Assembly: GCF_026624755.1 (NCBI RefSeq)
Contig: NZ_JAPMXC010000010.1
Location: 50,874-114,873, forward strand
From: Robbsia betulipollinis
GTDB lineage: Bacteria; Pseudomonadota; Gammaproteobacteria; Burkholderiales; Burkholderiaceae
Reading direction: 5' to 3'
DNA length: 64,000 nt
Shown here piece after piece: positions 10,037 through 18,627 of the stretch (position 1 is its first letter; each line of letters opens with the position of its first letter). Below the pieces are notes generated by a model. It saw only the letters and a list, made by a program, of their open reading frames with translations, made no database searches and was not told the DNA's origin. A program made the position numbers and the translations under genes.

Positions 10037-11230
10037 ATGGCCGCGGTAGTGGCGTGTCTGTCGTTCATGATCTGGACGGTTCTGTTTTTCTTCCGGGGCG
10101 GGTTCTGGAAGGTGCGCCTGCCTGCGTCGGACGCGACGCTGCCCGCGGGGCAGGGCTGGCCCGCGGTCGTCGCGGTCGTGCCGGCGCGCAACGAGGTCGA
10201 CGTGATCGGCCCGGCGGTACGTTCGCTACTCTCGCAGCGCTATGCCGGCGCACTGTCCGTGATCGTCGTCGATGACCATAGCGACGATGGCACGGCGGCC
10301 GCCGCGCGCGCCGCGGCCGCCGCCCTGGGGGGCGACGCCCCGGCCCGGCTGCATGTGGTGCACGCCCGCGACCTGCCCGGCGGCTGGAGCGGCAAAGTCT
10401 GGGCCCAGGCCGAAGGCATCGCCGCGCAGGCGACGCTGCTGCCGGGCGCCGAATGGATCTGGCTGACCGATGCGGATATCACCCATCCCGCCGACGGGCT
10501 CGGCACGCTGCTGGCACGGGCGCTGCGCGAGGGCCTCGACATGACCTCGCTGATGGTGCGTTTGCGCTGCGCGTCGCGCGCCGAGCGGCTGCTGATCCCG
10601 GCTTTCGTGTTCTTTTTCGCCAAGCTCTACCCGTTTTCCTGGATCGCGGACCGGCGGCGCCGAACCGCCGGCGCCGCCGGGGGCTGCATCCTGTTGCGCC
10701 GCTCCGCGCTCGAGCGCATCGGTGGCCTGGCCGCGATCAAGGGCGCGCTGATCGACGACTGCTCGCTGGCCGCCGAGATCAAGAAGGGAGGAGCCGTCCG
10801 CCTCGATCTCGCCGACGATGCCAGGTCGATCCGGCCGTACGACGGCTGGCCGGACATCTGGCGTATGATCGCGCGGACCGCCTACACACAGTTGCACTAC
10901 TCGCCCTGGCTGCTGCTGGGCGCGTGCGCCGGCATGGTGCTGACCTATCTGGCGCCGCCCGTGCTGACGCTCGCGGGAGCGATCGCGGGTGCGTGGTGGA
11001 CGCTGCCCGCCCTCGCCGCCTGGGGCATGATGCTGCTCAGCTACCGGCCGATGCTGCGTTATTACCGGCAACCGGCCTGGCAGGCGCTACTGTTGCCGGG
11101 TGTGGCCGCCTTCTATCTGGCGGCAACGTTCGACTCGGGGCGCCGTCACTGGCTGGGCCGGGGCGGCGAGTGGAAAGGGCGCGCGCAGGCGAACAATGTG
11201 AATCACACCGGAAAGGCGGACGCAAAATGA
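10037..11230 (+). CDS. hpnB: Hopanoid-associated glycosyltransferase HpnB-like (GT2)
   Basis: The 397-residue protein is a membrane-bound family-2 glycosyltransferase. A first transmembrane helix (about 4-20) precedes the GT-A core, which has VVPARNEVDVI (about 48-58), VVDDHSDDGT and the metal-binding TDADITHP. The FVFFFAKLYPFSW, AAGGCILLRR and ALIDDCSLA segments and the RSIRPYDGWPDIWRM stretch match the hopene-associated HpnB type as I know it, and hydrophobic helices close the C-terminus. ATG 10037 has an AAAGGA site; the longer open frame from 9962 lacks support. No hopanoid genes (hpnC, hpnD, hpnE, shc) lie nearby, so a hopanoid role rests on family resemblance only. The stop overlaps the next gene. 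Confidence 0.82.
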   Translation: MAAVVACLSFMIWTVLFFFRGGFWKVRLPASDATLPAGQGWPAVVAVVPARNEVDVIGPAVRSLLSQRYAGALSVIVVDDHSDDGTAAAARAAAAALGGDAPARLHVVHARDLPGGWSGKVWAQAEGIAAQATLLPGAEWIWLTDADITHPADGLGTLLARALREGLDMTSLMVRLRCASRAERLLIPAFVFFFAKLYPFSWIADRRRRTAGAAGGCILLRRSALERIGGLAAIKGALIDDCSLAAEIKKGGAVRLDLADDARSIRPYDGWPDIWRMIARTAYTQLHYSPWLLLGACAGMVLTYLAPPVLTLAGAIAGAWWTLPALAAWGMMLLSYRPMLRYYRQPAWQALLLPGVAAFYLAATFDSGRRHWLGRGGEWKGRAQANNVNHTGKADAK

Positions 11231-11478
11231 AAAATGGGCTCTTTTGGGGAATCGGCCTGCTGGTGCTGGCCGGGTGCAGTTCGGCGCCGCCGTTGTTCAC
11301 GGCGGACGGTCGGCCGACCATGCAGGTCAGCTGCAACGGCGGCGGCGACTGGTCCGAGTGCGAGCGGCGCGCCAAGGTGGCGTGCGGCGATGGCGGCTAC
11401 GACGAGCTGACGCGCAGCATCAAGTCCGACCAGCAGACGCTGTATCTCGCCTGCCGCCGTTCCGCCACGACGTATTGA
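11227..11478 (+). CDS. Small lipoprotein of unknown function
   Basis: This encodes an 83-residue precursor with a short hydrophobic signal and a lipobox LAGC whose Cys17 would be acylated. The mature part of about 66 residues has four further cysteines (VSCNGGG, SECERR, VACGDGG, LACRRS), so two disulfides are possible in the periplasm. The ATG overlaps the hpnB stop (ATGA), a strong sign of translational coupling and a shared operon. I do not recognise the family. It may be a general cell-envelope lipoprotein that happens to be coupled to hpnB. Confidence 0.75.
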   Translation: MKNGLFWGIGLLVLAGCSSAPPLFTADGRPTMQVSCNGGGDWSECERRAKVACGDGGYDELTRSIKSDQQTLYLACRRSATTY

Positions 11479-11547
11479 CCGGGCGCACCGCCACCGCTTC
11501 GTCCGGCGGGCATGGCCGGCCGGAGTGTGATGCCGTCGCGCGCGCCT

Positions 11548-11576
11548 GCGCTGGCCGGTAACGCAGCGGCCAGTGC
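11548..11576. terminator. Stem-loop between convergent genes
   Basis: GCGCTGGCC (11548-11556) pairs with GGCCAGTGC (11568-11576) through nine pairs including one G-U, around an 11-base loop. It lies between the converging lipoprotein gene and psiF-like gene and lacks a clear T-run, so it is only a candidate bidirectional terminator. Confidence 0.35.
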
Positions 11577-11596
11577 GGGCAAGCGTGCGTGACGAC

Positions 11597-11911
11597 TCAG
11601 TGGTTGCTCAGGCAATCCTTCATGAAGGCCTTGCGATCGTCGCCTTTGCGGCCGGTCGCGTCGTGGTTGCACATACGCATCTTGTCCTGGCGGCTGGGCG
11701 GCGGCGCGGGCTTGTTCGACAGACAATCATGCATGAAGGCTTTGCGGTCCGCACCGCTCTTGCCCGCCGACTGATGGTTGCACTCGGCCATGCGCGACGG
11801 CGCGCCTTGCGCATGCACCGGCAGTGCCGTCACCAGCATCGCGATGGCGACACCCAAGCCATACAGCATGGTGAGCAGGGGCCGGCGGTCGATTGCGCGC
11901 GTATTTTTCAT
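11597..11911 (-). CDS. psiF: PsiF-repeat secreted protein
   Basis: The 104-residue precursor has a cleavable signal peptide (hydrophobic core about 12-33, ending LPVHAQ). It then carries two copies of the PsiF repeat, built on MAECNHQSAGKSGADRKAFM and MRMCNHDATGRKGDDRKAFM, each closing with DCLSN. This matches the phosphate-starvation-inducible PsiF family, a small periplasmic protein of unknown biochemical role. The two cysteines per repeat could form a disulfide. I see no convincing Pho box upstream, so phosphate control is not supported by the sequence. The gene is divergent from the DUF4148 gene across an AT-rich spacer. Confidence 0.82.
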   Translation of the reverse strand: MKNTRAIDRRPLLTMLYGLGVAIAMLVTALPVHAQGAPSRMAECNHQSAGKSGADRKAFMHDCLSNKPAPPPSRQDKMRMCNHDATGRKGDDRKAFMKDCLSNH

Positions 11912-12181
11912 CCAGAGACTCCGGAAACGTGTTCGGGTTCGAGACGATGTCTCGGAAATCCAAGCATACTCGCTTGCGCCGCGGAAGTATGCGACGGAAA
12001 CAATGACTTACGGAACGGCAGCCGGTACCTGCCCCTAGGGTTAACTCGGATTGTTGTCTTATATTAAATAATATTTTTATTCTATCGGAGTTTCGCATTC
12101 GATAGTCAAAGTCTAATATTGTCTCTGTCGACGGGATGTCCCCATTGGACACCCTGCGTTACCGACTCACCGAGAGACGTC
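11912..12181. other. AT-rich divergent intergenic region
   Basis: This spacer separates the divergent psiF-like and DUF4148 genes. Its right half (about 12045-12120) is strikingly AT-rich for this genome, including the run TATATTAAATAATATTTTTA around 12060, and could hold UP-like elements, curved DNA or H-NS-type silencer binding. Several TATAAT-like hexamers are possible, so I do not assign a single promoter. No open frame with credible codon use was found. Confidence 0.45.
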
Positions 12182-12454
12182 ATGAAAAAGATCACCATCG
12201 CCACGCTGCTGTTTTCCACCGTCATCGCCGTTCCGGCATTTGCCCAGGACAGCCAGACGCTGAACGCGGGCGGTAATATCCAGAAGACCCGCGCCGAGGT
12301 GCGGGCCGAACTGGCCGACGCGGTGCGGGCAGGCTACGCTCCGCAAAGCGCGAATCGCCGCGACACCGCTTTCGTCTATGGCACCACGGTGCGCGCCCAT
12401 GCCGTATCGCGCTCGGTTTCGTCGATCCCGGTTGCGAACGATACGGCCGACTGA
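12182..12454 (+). CDS. DUF4148 small secreted protein
   Basis: This is a 90-residue precursor with a clear signal peptide (MKKITIATLLFSTVIAVPAFAQ) and a mature part containing the conserved core KTRAEVRAELADAVRAGYAPQ, diagnostic of the DUF4148 family. That family is abundant in Burkholderiales and consists of small periplasmic proteins without known function. ATG 12182 lies right after a GAGAGACG ribosome site; the longer open frame from 12119 would bury the signal peptide. It stands alone behind the AT-rich spacer, with its own promoter presumed there. Confidence 0.82.
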   Translation: MKKITIATLLFSTVIAVPAFAQDSQTLNAGGNIQKTRAEVRAELADAVRAGYAPQSANRRDTAFVYGTTVRAHAVSRSVSSIPVANDTAD

Positions 12455-12584
12455 GCCCCGCGAGGGCTGATGGCGCCAGCACGTGCGGGCGCCCTCGGAT
12501 CGCCGGCGGGAATCCGCGGAGAATCGGTAGAATCGTCGAAGTCGGTAGAATCCCTGACGACAGCCGCTTCCGATACCCGCCTCT

Positions 12585-14864
12585 ATGTTTCGAACTCTCG
12601 CAGCAACGCTGAAAAAATGGCGCGCCTCCCGCAACGGCGGGCGCCAACTCATTGAACTACTGACGCATGTCGAGTGGCAGGCGCCGCATGGCGCCCGCCA
12701 CCAATGGCTGATCGAACTGGTCCGCTGGGTGCGCCGCGGCGGCCTGCCGGACGGCAAGGTCGACCGGCGCGTTTCCCGGCCCCAGCATGTGCGTTTGCGC
12801 TACCTGTTGCGCATGCTCGACCAGCACCCTGACTGGAAGCGCGACGTGGCGCGGCTGCTGCGCGCCACGCTGGCCGAGGGCGACGCGATTTCGCTGCTGT
12901 GCGATACCGGCATGCCGACCCGCTCGGGGTTCTGGGGGGCGCTGGTCGAGCGCCTGCAGTCGTCGCTGATCCCGCCGGCACCCAACACGCGCAGTCTGTC
13001 GGCGCTGGTAACGCTGATGTTCGCGGATGCGGACGATGGCCATGTCGCCGACGAAGCGAGCTGGATCGACACGATTCCGGCCGAGTTGCTCGACGCCCTG
13101 CGCAACCTGTTGCTCTACGGCATGGACGACGCCGATACCGCCGCCCGCGCCGACGAGCGCGGCGCGGCGCGGCGTCCACGGCACGAAGACGAGGCCGAGG
13201 GGGGCGTGACGGGCGCCGGCGGCGCCGGCGACTTCTCGCACGCCCTGCTCGCGGCCATGCACAACCTGTGTTATCAGATCGGTTCCACTGGCCTGTCCTC
13301 GGCGGTCCGCTCGCGCTTGTCCGAGGCGCGCATCCAGGCGCTGCCGTTCTATCGTCTTGGTCCGGCGATGCAAAGCGTCGAGGCGGCGCATGCGATGCGC
13401 GAGGCGCAGGCGCGCGAGTCCGACGTCGCGTCGCGCGGGGTGCTGGACCCGACGCTGGAGGGTGCCCGGGAGGGTGCTGCCGGGAGGGCGGAGCACATGG
13501 ATGCCGCGCTCCGCCTGCTGCAGGAAGTGAATGTGCTGCGCGCGCTGCTGGACGAATGCCACGCGGCGATCCGCGAGCTGTATGCGCATCTGGATGCGAA
13601 CGGCGTCAGCGTCGAGGTGGTGTTCCAGGTCGAACGGATGCGCGAACGCCTGATCCGTTTCGAACGCCTGCTCGATGCCTGGATGACGACCGACGACCCC
13701 GCATCGCAAGCCCATCTGATCGCCGACCTGATACGTGCCACCCGCGCCCGGCAAAGCGTCGGGCACCTGCTGCGGATGAATTTCGCGTTGCTGGCGCGCA
13801 AGATGGTCGAAAGTTGCGCGCAGACCGGCGGGCACTACATCGCGCGCGACCGCCGGCAGTATCGCCAGATGCTGTGGATGGCGTCCGGCGGCGGCGCGGT
13901 GACCGCGGTCACGGTGTACTTCAAGTTCTTCATCACCGGCTCGCACATGCAGCCCATGGTCGAGGGCTTCCTCGCCGGGCTGAACTACGCGTGGAGCTTC
14001 GTGCTGATGCATTTCCTGCATTTCACGCTGGCGACCAAGCAGCCGGCGATGACCGCGCCGGCCATCGCGCAACGTCTGGAAGCCGCCGGGACACCCGAGG
14101 GTCTGGAAGCGTTTGCCGCCGAGGTGGTGGCGTTGATGCGCACCCAGGCCGCGGCGATCTTCGGCAACCTGGCGCTGGTTTTTCCGCTCTGCCTGCTGGT
14201 GCAACTGGCATGGTTCCGCCTCACGGGCGGCCACCTGATCACGCCCGAAAAGGCGCGCGCCACGCTCGCGTCGTTCTCGCTGCTGGGTCCCACGCCGCTT
14301 TACGCAGCCATGACCGGCGTGCTGCTCTGGGCGTCGAGTCTGCTCGCCGGCTGGGCGGAGAACTGGTTTGCCCTGCACCGGATCGGCGACGTGCTGAACT
14401 ACAACCGTCGCCTGCGTTTCGTGTTCGGCAATGCGGGCGCGGCGCGGGTCGCGCATTTCTGGCGGCATAATTTCTCGGGCATCGTCAGCAATGTCGCGCT
14501 CGGGCTGATGCTCGGGCTCGTGCCGGCCGTGATGACCGCGTTCGCGCTGCCGTTCGAAGTCCGGCACGTGACGCTCTCGACCGGGTCGATCGCCGTGGCG
14601 CTTGGCGTATTGGGCCCCAAGGTGCTGCACGAAAGCGTACTCTGGTGGGCCGTGGCGGGCACGGCGGCGATGGCCATGCTGAATGTGGCGGTCAGTTTCA
14701 CGCTGGCGTTCCAGATGGCGCTGCGCTCGCGTACCTCGCTGCCGGTGGACAAGCGGGACATCTATCGCAGCGTGGGGCGCCGTCTGCTGGCGCATCCGCT
14801 GGAACTGCTGTTTCCGGCAGCGGCCTCCAAGCCGGGGCAGGGGCTGTCGAGCCGGGAAGGCTAG
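12585..14864 (+). CDS. Gcr-type 'site-specific recombinase' family membrane protein
   Basis: The 759-residue protein belongs to the large Gcr/SpecificRecomb family found in beta- and gammaproteobacteria. About the first 430 residues are soluble, helical and Arg/Glu-rich, with several charged, possibly coiled-coil segments. The last 300 or so contain about seven long hydrophobic segments (beginning VTAVTVYFKFFITG and AWSFVLMHFLHFTL, then others to AFQMALRSR). No Tyr- or Ser-recombinase catalytic signature is visible. Despite the inherited family name, the sequence therefore reads as an integral inner-membrane protein of unknown function. ATG 12585 begins a conventional N-terminus (MFRTLAATLKKWRASRNGG). 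It appears monocistronic; a TAGAAT hexamer near 12537 could be its -10. Confidence 0.8.
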   Translation: MFRTLAATLKKWRASRNGGRQLIELLTHVEWQAPHGARHQWLIELVRWVRRGGLPDGKVDRRVSRPQHVRLRYLLRMLDQHPDWKRDVARLLRATLAEGDAISLLCDTGMPTRSGFWGALVERLQSSLIPPAPNTRSLSALVTLMFADADDGHVADEASWIDTIPAELLDALRNLLLYGMDDADTAARADERGAARRPRHEDEAEGGVTGAGGAGDFSHALLAAMHNLCYQIGSTGLSSAVRSRLSEARIQALPFYRLGPAMQSVEAAHAMREAQARESDVASRGVLDPTLEGAREGAAGRAEHMDAALRLLQEVNVLRALLDECHAAIRELYAHLDANGVSVEVVFQVERMRERLIRFERLLDAWMTTDDPASQAHLIADLIRATRARQSVGHLLRMNFALLARKMVESCAQTGGHYIARDRRQYRQMLWMASGGGAVTAVTVYFKFFITGSHMQPMVEGFLAGLNYAWSFVLMHFLHFTLATKQPAMTAPAIAQRLEAAGTPEGLEAFAAEVVALMRTQAAAIFGNLALVFPLCLLVQLAWFRLTGGHLITPEKARATLASFSLLGPTPLYAAMTGVLLWASSLLAGWAENWFALHRIGDVLNYNRRLRFVFGNAGAARVAHFWRHNFSGIVSNVALGLMLGLVPAVMTAFALPFEVRHVTLSTGSIAVALGVLGPKVLHESVLWWAVAGTAAMAMLNVAVSFTLAFQMALRSRTSLPVDKRDIYRSVGRRLLAHPLELLFPAAASKPGQGLSSREG

Positions 14865-14994
14865 CGGACGTCGCGCACGCTCGCGGACCCGCTCTGGGTG
14901 GGGCCGGACATCGCCTCCCTCGAGCGTCTGCGCGTCACCGTCACATCGCCGGCGTCCGGGCCTTCCGGCATCCGGACATCACCGAGGCGAGAAC

Positions 14995-15894
14995 ATGGAT
15001 CTGATTCACGCGATGCGGGTCTTCACGCGGGTGGCGGAAGCGGAAAGCTTCACGCGCGCCGCGCAGCAGCTGGATGTCTCGGTGCCGGTCGTCACGCGCA
15101 GCATCGCCAGCCTCGAATCGCATCTCGATATCCGCCTTTTCAATCGCACGACGCGGCGGGTTGCGCTGACCGATGCCGGGCAGTCCTATCTCGAAGGCTG
15201 TCGCGCGGTGCTCGACCAGATCGACGATATCGAGACGAGCGTCGCGCGCGCCTCGAGCGAGACCCGGGGCGCGCTGCGCGTGGTGTCGTCGGCCGGGTTC
15301 GCGTTGATGCGGCTCGCGCCGGTTTTCGCGTCCTATCGGGAGCGGTTTCCGGGAATCGCCCTGCAGGTCACGTTGATGGACCGCCCCGTGGACCTCGTCG
15401 ACGAGGGCTACGATGTGGGCATCGTCGCCGATCATATGGTGAAATCCGAAACGCTGGTCATGCGGGCACTCGACACGCTGACGCGCATCCCGGTCGCCGC
15501 GCCTGCCTACCTGGCGCGGGCGGGCATTCCCCGGGAGCCGCGCGATCTCGAGGCGCATGCCTTTCTCGCGCCCAGCAACGACATGCGCAGCCACCTGTGG
15601 CAATTCGTCGACGGCGACACCGCGTCGCGCGTGCACCTGACCCCGGTATTCTCATCGAATTCGCCGATGATGCTGCACGGCGCGGCGCTCGAAGGCATGG
15701 GCTTCTCGATCCTCCCGCAGGCCCTGGTCGAACACGACCTGAAAAGCGGCAAGCTGCAACGCCTGGTGGCGCCCGCCATCGTCAACGACGGCGACGTTTC
15801 GCTCTTCCTGGTCTACCCCAGCCGCCGTTTCGTCAATCGGCGCGTGCGGACCTTCATCGACCACGTCGCGGAAATGTTCCGGCAAAACGCCTGA
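14995..15894 (+). CDS. LysR-family transcriptional regulator
   Basis: The 299-residue regulator has the N-terminal winged helix-turn-helix (FTRVAEAESFTRAAQQL, then VTRSIASLESHLDIRLFNRTTR) and a LysR substrate-binding domain from about residue 90. It resembles the DhcR/AaeR-type regulators that begin MDLIHAMRVFTRV. The start at 14995 follows GAGGCGAG. The gene is flanked by the Gcr-type gene upstream and a small convergent gene downstream, with no divergent enzyme gene, so the regulated target cannot be guessed. It may act in trans or on itself. Confidence 0.9.
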   Translation: MDLIHAMRVFTRVAEAESFTRAAQQLDVSVPVVTRSIASLESHLDIRLFNRTTRRVALTDAGQSYLEGCRAVLDQIDDIETSVARASSETRGALRVVSSAGFALMRLAPVFASYRERFPGIALQVTLMDRPVDLVDEGYDVGIVADHMVKSETLVMRALDTLTRIPVAAPAYLARAGIPREPRDLEAHAFLAPSNDMRSHLWQFVDGDTASRVHLTPVFSSNSPMMLHGAALEGMGFSILPQALVEHDLKSGKLQRLVAPAIVNDGDVSLFLVYPSRRFVNRRVRTFIDHVAEMFRQNA

Positions 15895-15947
15895 GGGCGG
15901 CCGAAGCCGCCCTCGGGCGCGAGGCACCGACCGCCGCCGGCGCGCGG

Positions 15948-16172
15948 TCAATTACCGAAATACGTATTGCAGAAACTCGCGGGACCGGTGCAACCGTTGT
16001 CGTTCGGCGCGACGCGACGCGCGTGGCGCGCCGGCGGCGGAGGCGATTGGCGGGATTGCGATGCCGTCGGCATCGAACTGTCCTGCGCGTGCACGCCGGG
16101 CACCGCGGTCAGGGCGGCAAGACTGGCGCAGGTCGCCACGATCAGTTTCAGGTTTTTCATCGGATTTTTCAC
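15948..16172 (-). CDS. Small secreted protein, GTG start
   Basis: This 74-residue precursor has a signal peptide (KNLKLIVATCASLAALTAVPGVHAQ) and a short mature tail rich in Ser, Pro and Arg, ending in a two-cysteine segment (NGCTGPASFCNTYFGN). A GTG at 16172 with a GGAG site eight bases upstream is preferred. The in-frame ATG at 16160 has no ribosome site, and the ATG at 16223 would place hydrophilic residues before the signal. No family is recognised. The two terminal cysteines could form a small disulfide loop. Confidence 0.6.
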   Translation of the reverse strand: MKNPMKNLKLIVATCASLAALTAVPGVHAQDSSMPTASQSRQSPPPPARHARRVAPNDNGCTGPASFCNTYFGN

Positions 16173-16316
16173 GATACGTACTCCATCTGGCGGGGCCCGC
16201 ATCGGCGTGGGCCCTTGCACCAAGAGTAGGCCCGGGAAGCGGGTCCATCAATACAACGAATCGCAAAGGGTTGTTACCCGCGGCGGCGACAATCGGCGGG
16301 TGTGCGACGGCCGGCC

Positions 16317-17153
16317 TCAGACGAAAAACACTTCGAATTCCCGGAGCACGCGCGCGAGGACATGCGGGGGGAGGATCGGCGGGGCGCCGGTTGACGCATC
16401 CTTCACCAACTGGCTCGGATAGGCCTGGACCGCGCGTCGCTTCGCTTGCGTGACCGAGGAAGACAGGAGCAGGCGGCGCGCCCGGTCCCACGGCAGGCGA
16501 GGGTCGCCCGGGGTCGCCCAGTGCCATGCCCAGACGGGGACCTCGATCAGGGTCGCGCCGCTTTCGGCCGCGGCGCGGGCGCCTGCCCGGCCCACCGCTT
16601 CGTGATCCGGATGGCCGTCGAAGCGCCAGGTGGCGAACAGCACATCGTCCGCCCGTAGCTGGCCGCGCAGAAAGTGGCATAGCGCCTCCTCGTGCGCGGC
16701 GACGCCGCCGTCGGGAAGACCGGCACGCACGACACGCAACGCGCGCCCGGGCGTTTCGTCCGCGCGGCAGGGCGCCACGCCGTCGCGGAGGATGCGCAGC
16801 GCGTCCCTGGTCTCGGCCGGACGCACCTGCGCGAGCCGTCCGGCGGGCCACAGGGGCGAGTCCGGATGGCTGCCGGTGCCGTCGGTCACGGCGACGACCA
16901 GCACGTCGGCGGCGGCCTCGGCGGCCGGCAGGGACAACAGACTGCCGATCAGGCCGCCGGTGCCCAGCAGTTCGTCGTCCGGGTGCGGCGCAAGGATCAC
17001 CGCGCGGCGTCCGGGCGGCACCAGTTCCGTTGCCGCGATGCCGGCCAGCGCGGCCAGCCCGGGCCATGCCCGCCAAGCCTGCTCGGTCGTGCCCTCGCCG
17101 GCGATGACTCGGTCCGCGCCGTCGTGCGTCAATTCCTCGTTGCCAGTCGACAT
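16317..17153 (-). CDS. PIG-L/LmbE-family deacetylase
   Basis: The 278-residue cytoplasmic enzyme belongs to the LmbE/PIG-L zinc deacetylases, which remove acetyl groups from N-acetylglucosamine-type substrates. The zinc motif APHPDDELLGTGG (about residues 55-67) supplies a His and an Asp ligand, and HPDHEAVG further on supplies the third. The start at 17153 follows a weak AAGGAACG site. In many Proteobacteria such genes sit with a glycosyltransferase and a methyltransferase in small surface-polysaccharide clusters. Here the neighbours are a transporter and a small secreted protein, so the substrate is unknown. Confidence 0.87.
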   Translation of the reverse strand: MSTGNEELTHDGADRVIAGEGTTEQAWRAWPGLAALAGIAATELVPPGRRAVILAPHPDDELLGTGGLIGSLLSLPAAEAAADVLVVAVTDGTGSHPDSPLWPAGRLAQVRPAETRDALRILRDGVAPCRADETPGRALRVVRAGLPDGGVAAHEEALCHFLRGQLRADDVLFATWRFDGHPDHEAVGRAGARAAAESGATLIEVPVWAWHWATPGDPRLPWDRARRLLLSSSVTQAKRRAVQAYPSQLVKDASTGAPPILPPHVLARVLREFEVFFV

Positions 17154-17238
17154 ATCGTTCCTTCGTGGAAATGCCTGCCATTGTCCGTCAACGGGAGGCC
17201 GGGTGCCGGGCCGGCGGCGAACGGCGATGTGACGCCGG

Positions 17239-18267
17239 TCAGCGTCCTGGCGGCGGCGTGGGGGTGGGCGCCAGGGCGCCCCCGTCGTCGAGCGCGATGT
17301 CGCGCGCGCCGAAACGCTGCGCCAGCACCGAGCAGACCATCAACTGGATCTGATGGAACAACATCAGCGGCAGGACCACGGTCCCCGCCCCGCCGACCGC
17401 GCCGGCGAACAGCACCTTCGCCATCGGGATCCCGGCCGCCAGGCTCTTCTTCGAGCCGCAGAACATGATCGTGATGCGGTCCGCCTGGGAGAAGCCCAGA
17501 CGGCGGCTGACCAGCGTGGTGACGCCCAGCGCGATGGCGAGCAGGATCAGGTTCACCAGGACCAGACCGCCGATGGCCGCGGGCGGAATCTCGTGCCACA
17601 GGCCCTCGATCACGGCCGCGCTGAACGCGCTGTACACCGTCAGGATGATCGAACTGTTGTCGACCAGCTTCAGCATGGCTTTCTTGCGCGTCACCCAGGC
17701 GCCGATCCAATGCCGGGCGATCTGGCCGGCGATGAAGGGCACCAGCAACTGCATCACGATGCCGCCGATCATGTGCAGGGGCGAGGCGCCGCCGCTGCCG
17801 CGCGTGGACAGGATCACGCCGGCGAGCAGCGGCGTGAGAAAGATGCCGAGCACGCTCGACGCGGACGCGGCGCAGACGGCGGCCGGCACGTTGCCTTTGG
17901 CGATCGAGGTCAGCGCGATCGACGACTGCACCGTGGACGGCAGCATGCAGGTGAACAGAACGCCGGTATACAGCGCCGGGGTGACCAGCGGCGACAGCAC
18001 CGGCCGCAGGCCGAGCGCGAGCAGCGGAAACATGACGAAGGTGCTGCCCAGTATCAGCAGGTGCAGACGCCAGTGCGTGATGGCCGCGACTAGCGCCTCG
18101 CGCGGCAATTTCGCGCCGTGCAGAAAGAACAGCAGCATGATCGCGACTGTCGTCAGATGACCGAAGACGGTCGCGCCGATCCCGTGCGCGGGAAAAAGGC
18201 TCGCGACCACGACGGTGGCCACGAGGGACAGGGTGAAATTATCGGGCAGGTATTTGGGGCGGGCCAT
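17239..18267 (-). CDS. Bile acid:sodium symporter-like transporter (SBF-like, YfeH type)
   Basis: The 342-residue protein has about ten hydrophobic segments and the conserved features of the SBF-like family: PALYTGVLFTCMLPSTVQSSIALTSIAKGN and the crossover segment FCGSKKSLAAGIPMAKVLF. It is an inner-membrane, probably sodium-coupled carrier for an organic anion. The C-terminal tail ends in a run of Pro/Thr (APTPTPPPGR). It starts at ATG 18267. The PIG-L gene lies 85 nt downstream on the same strand, but no functional link is evident. The real substrate is unknown; bile acids are unlikely. Confidence 0.85.
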   Translation of the reverse strand: MARPKYLPDNFTLSLVATVVVASLFPAHGIGATVFGHLTTVAIMLLFFLHGAKLPREALVAAITHWRLHLLILGSTFVMFPLLALGLRPVLSPLVTPALYTGVLFTCMLPSTVQSSIALTSIAKGNVPAAVCAASASSVLGIFLTPLLAGVILSTRGSGGASPLHMIGGIVMQLLVPFIAGQIARHWIGAWVTRKKAMLKLVDNSSIILTVYSAFSAAVIEGLWHEIPPAAIGGLVLVNLILLAIALGVTTLVSRRLGFSQADRITIMFCGSKKSLAAGIPMAKVLFAGAVGGAGTVVLPLMLFHQIQLMVCSVLAQRFGARDIALDDGGALAPTPTPPPGR

Positions 18268-18627
18268 GGCGCAGGGAAGAGGAACGGCCGGGAGACGTTC
18301 CGGTGAAGAGACGATAAGACAATTCCAACCGAAATCGATTGAAAAAACAAATTCATTCTATTTGGCTATTCATTCATCTAACGCATGAATTTCCCGGAAA
18401 CGGCCATTTGAACGACCGGCGGCGCGGCCATGCCGTGTTTCACGCGGCGGCGCAAGCACAAACGGCGTAGTTGTAACAGGGTTACACGTGGTTACAAGAG
18501 CGTCCGGCGTCTAACACTTTGAGGCTCGACATCATGTCGCCACGCGCTTAAATTCGACCCCAGCGGATGCCGTTTGCACCGGGCGGCCGCGGCTCCTCTC
18601 ACTTTGCGTTTCGTCCACCTACATACC
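18268..18627. other. Divergent intergenic region with inverted repeat
   Basis: The 360-nt spacer between the SBF-type gene and the next hypothetical gene has an AT-rich block at about 18320-18385. It also holds the inverted repeat TTGTAAC (18471-18477) / GTTACAA (18491-18497), with a further GTTACA between the arms. The arrangement looks like a dimeric regulator site. No promoter could be assigned with confidence, and no protein-coding pattern is seen apart from a possible TTG-started extension of the downstream gene. Confidence 0.4.

Noticed and set aside
12585..14864. Evidence for a mobile element around the 'recombinase' gene
   Set aside because: No inverted repeats, attachment sites, integrase motifs or compositional shift were seen; flanking genes are ordinary chromosomal ones.
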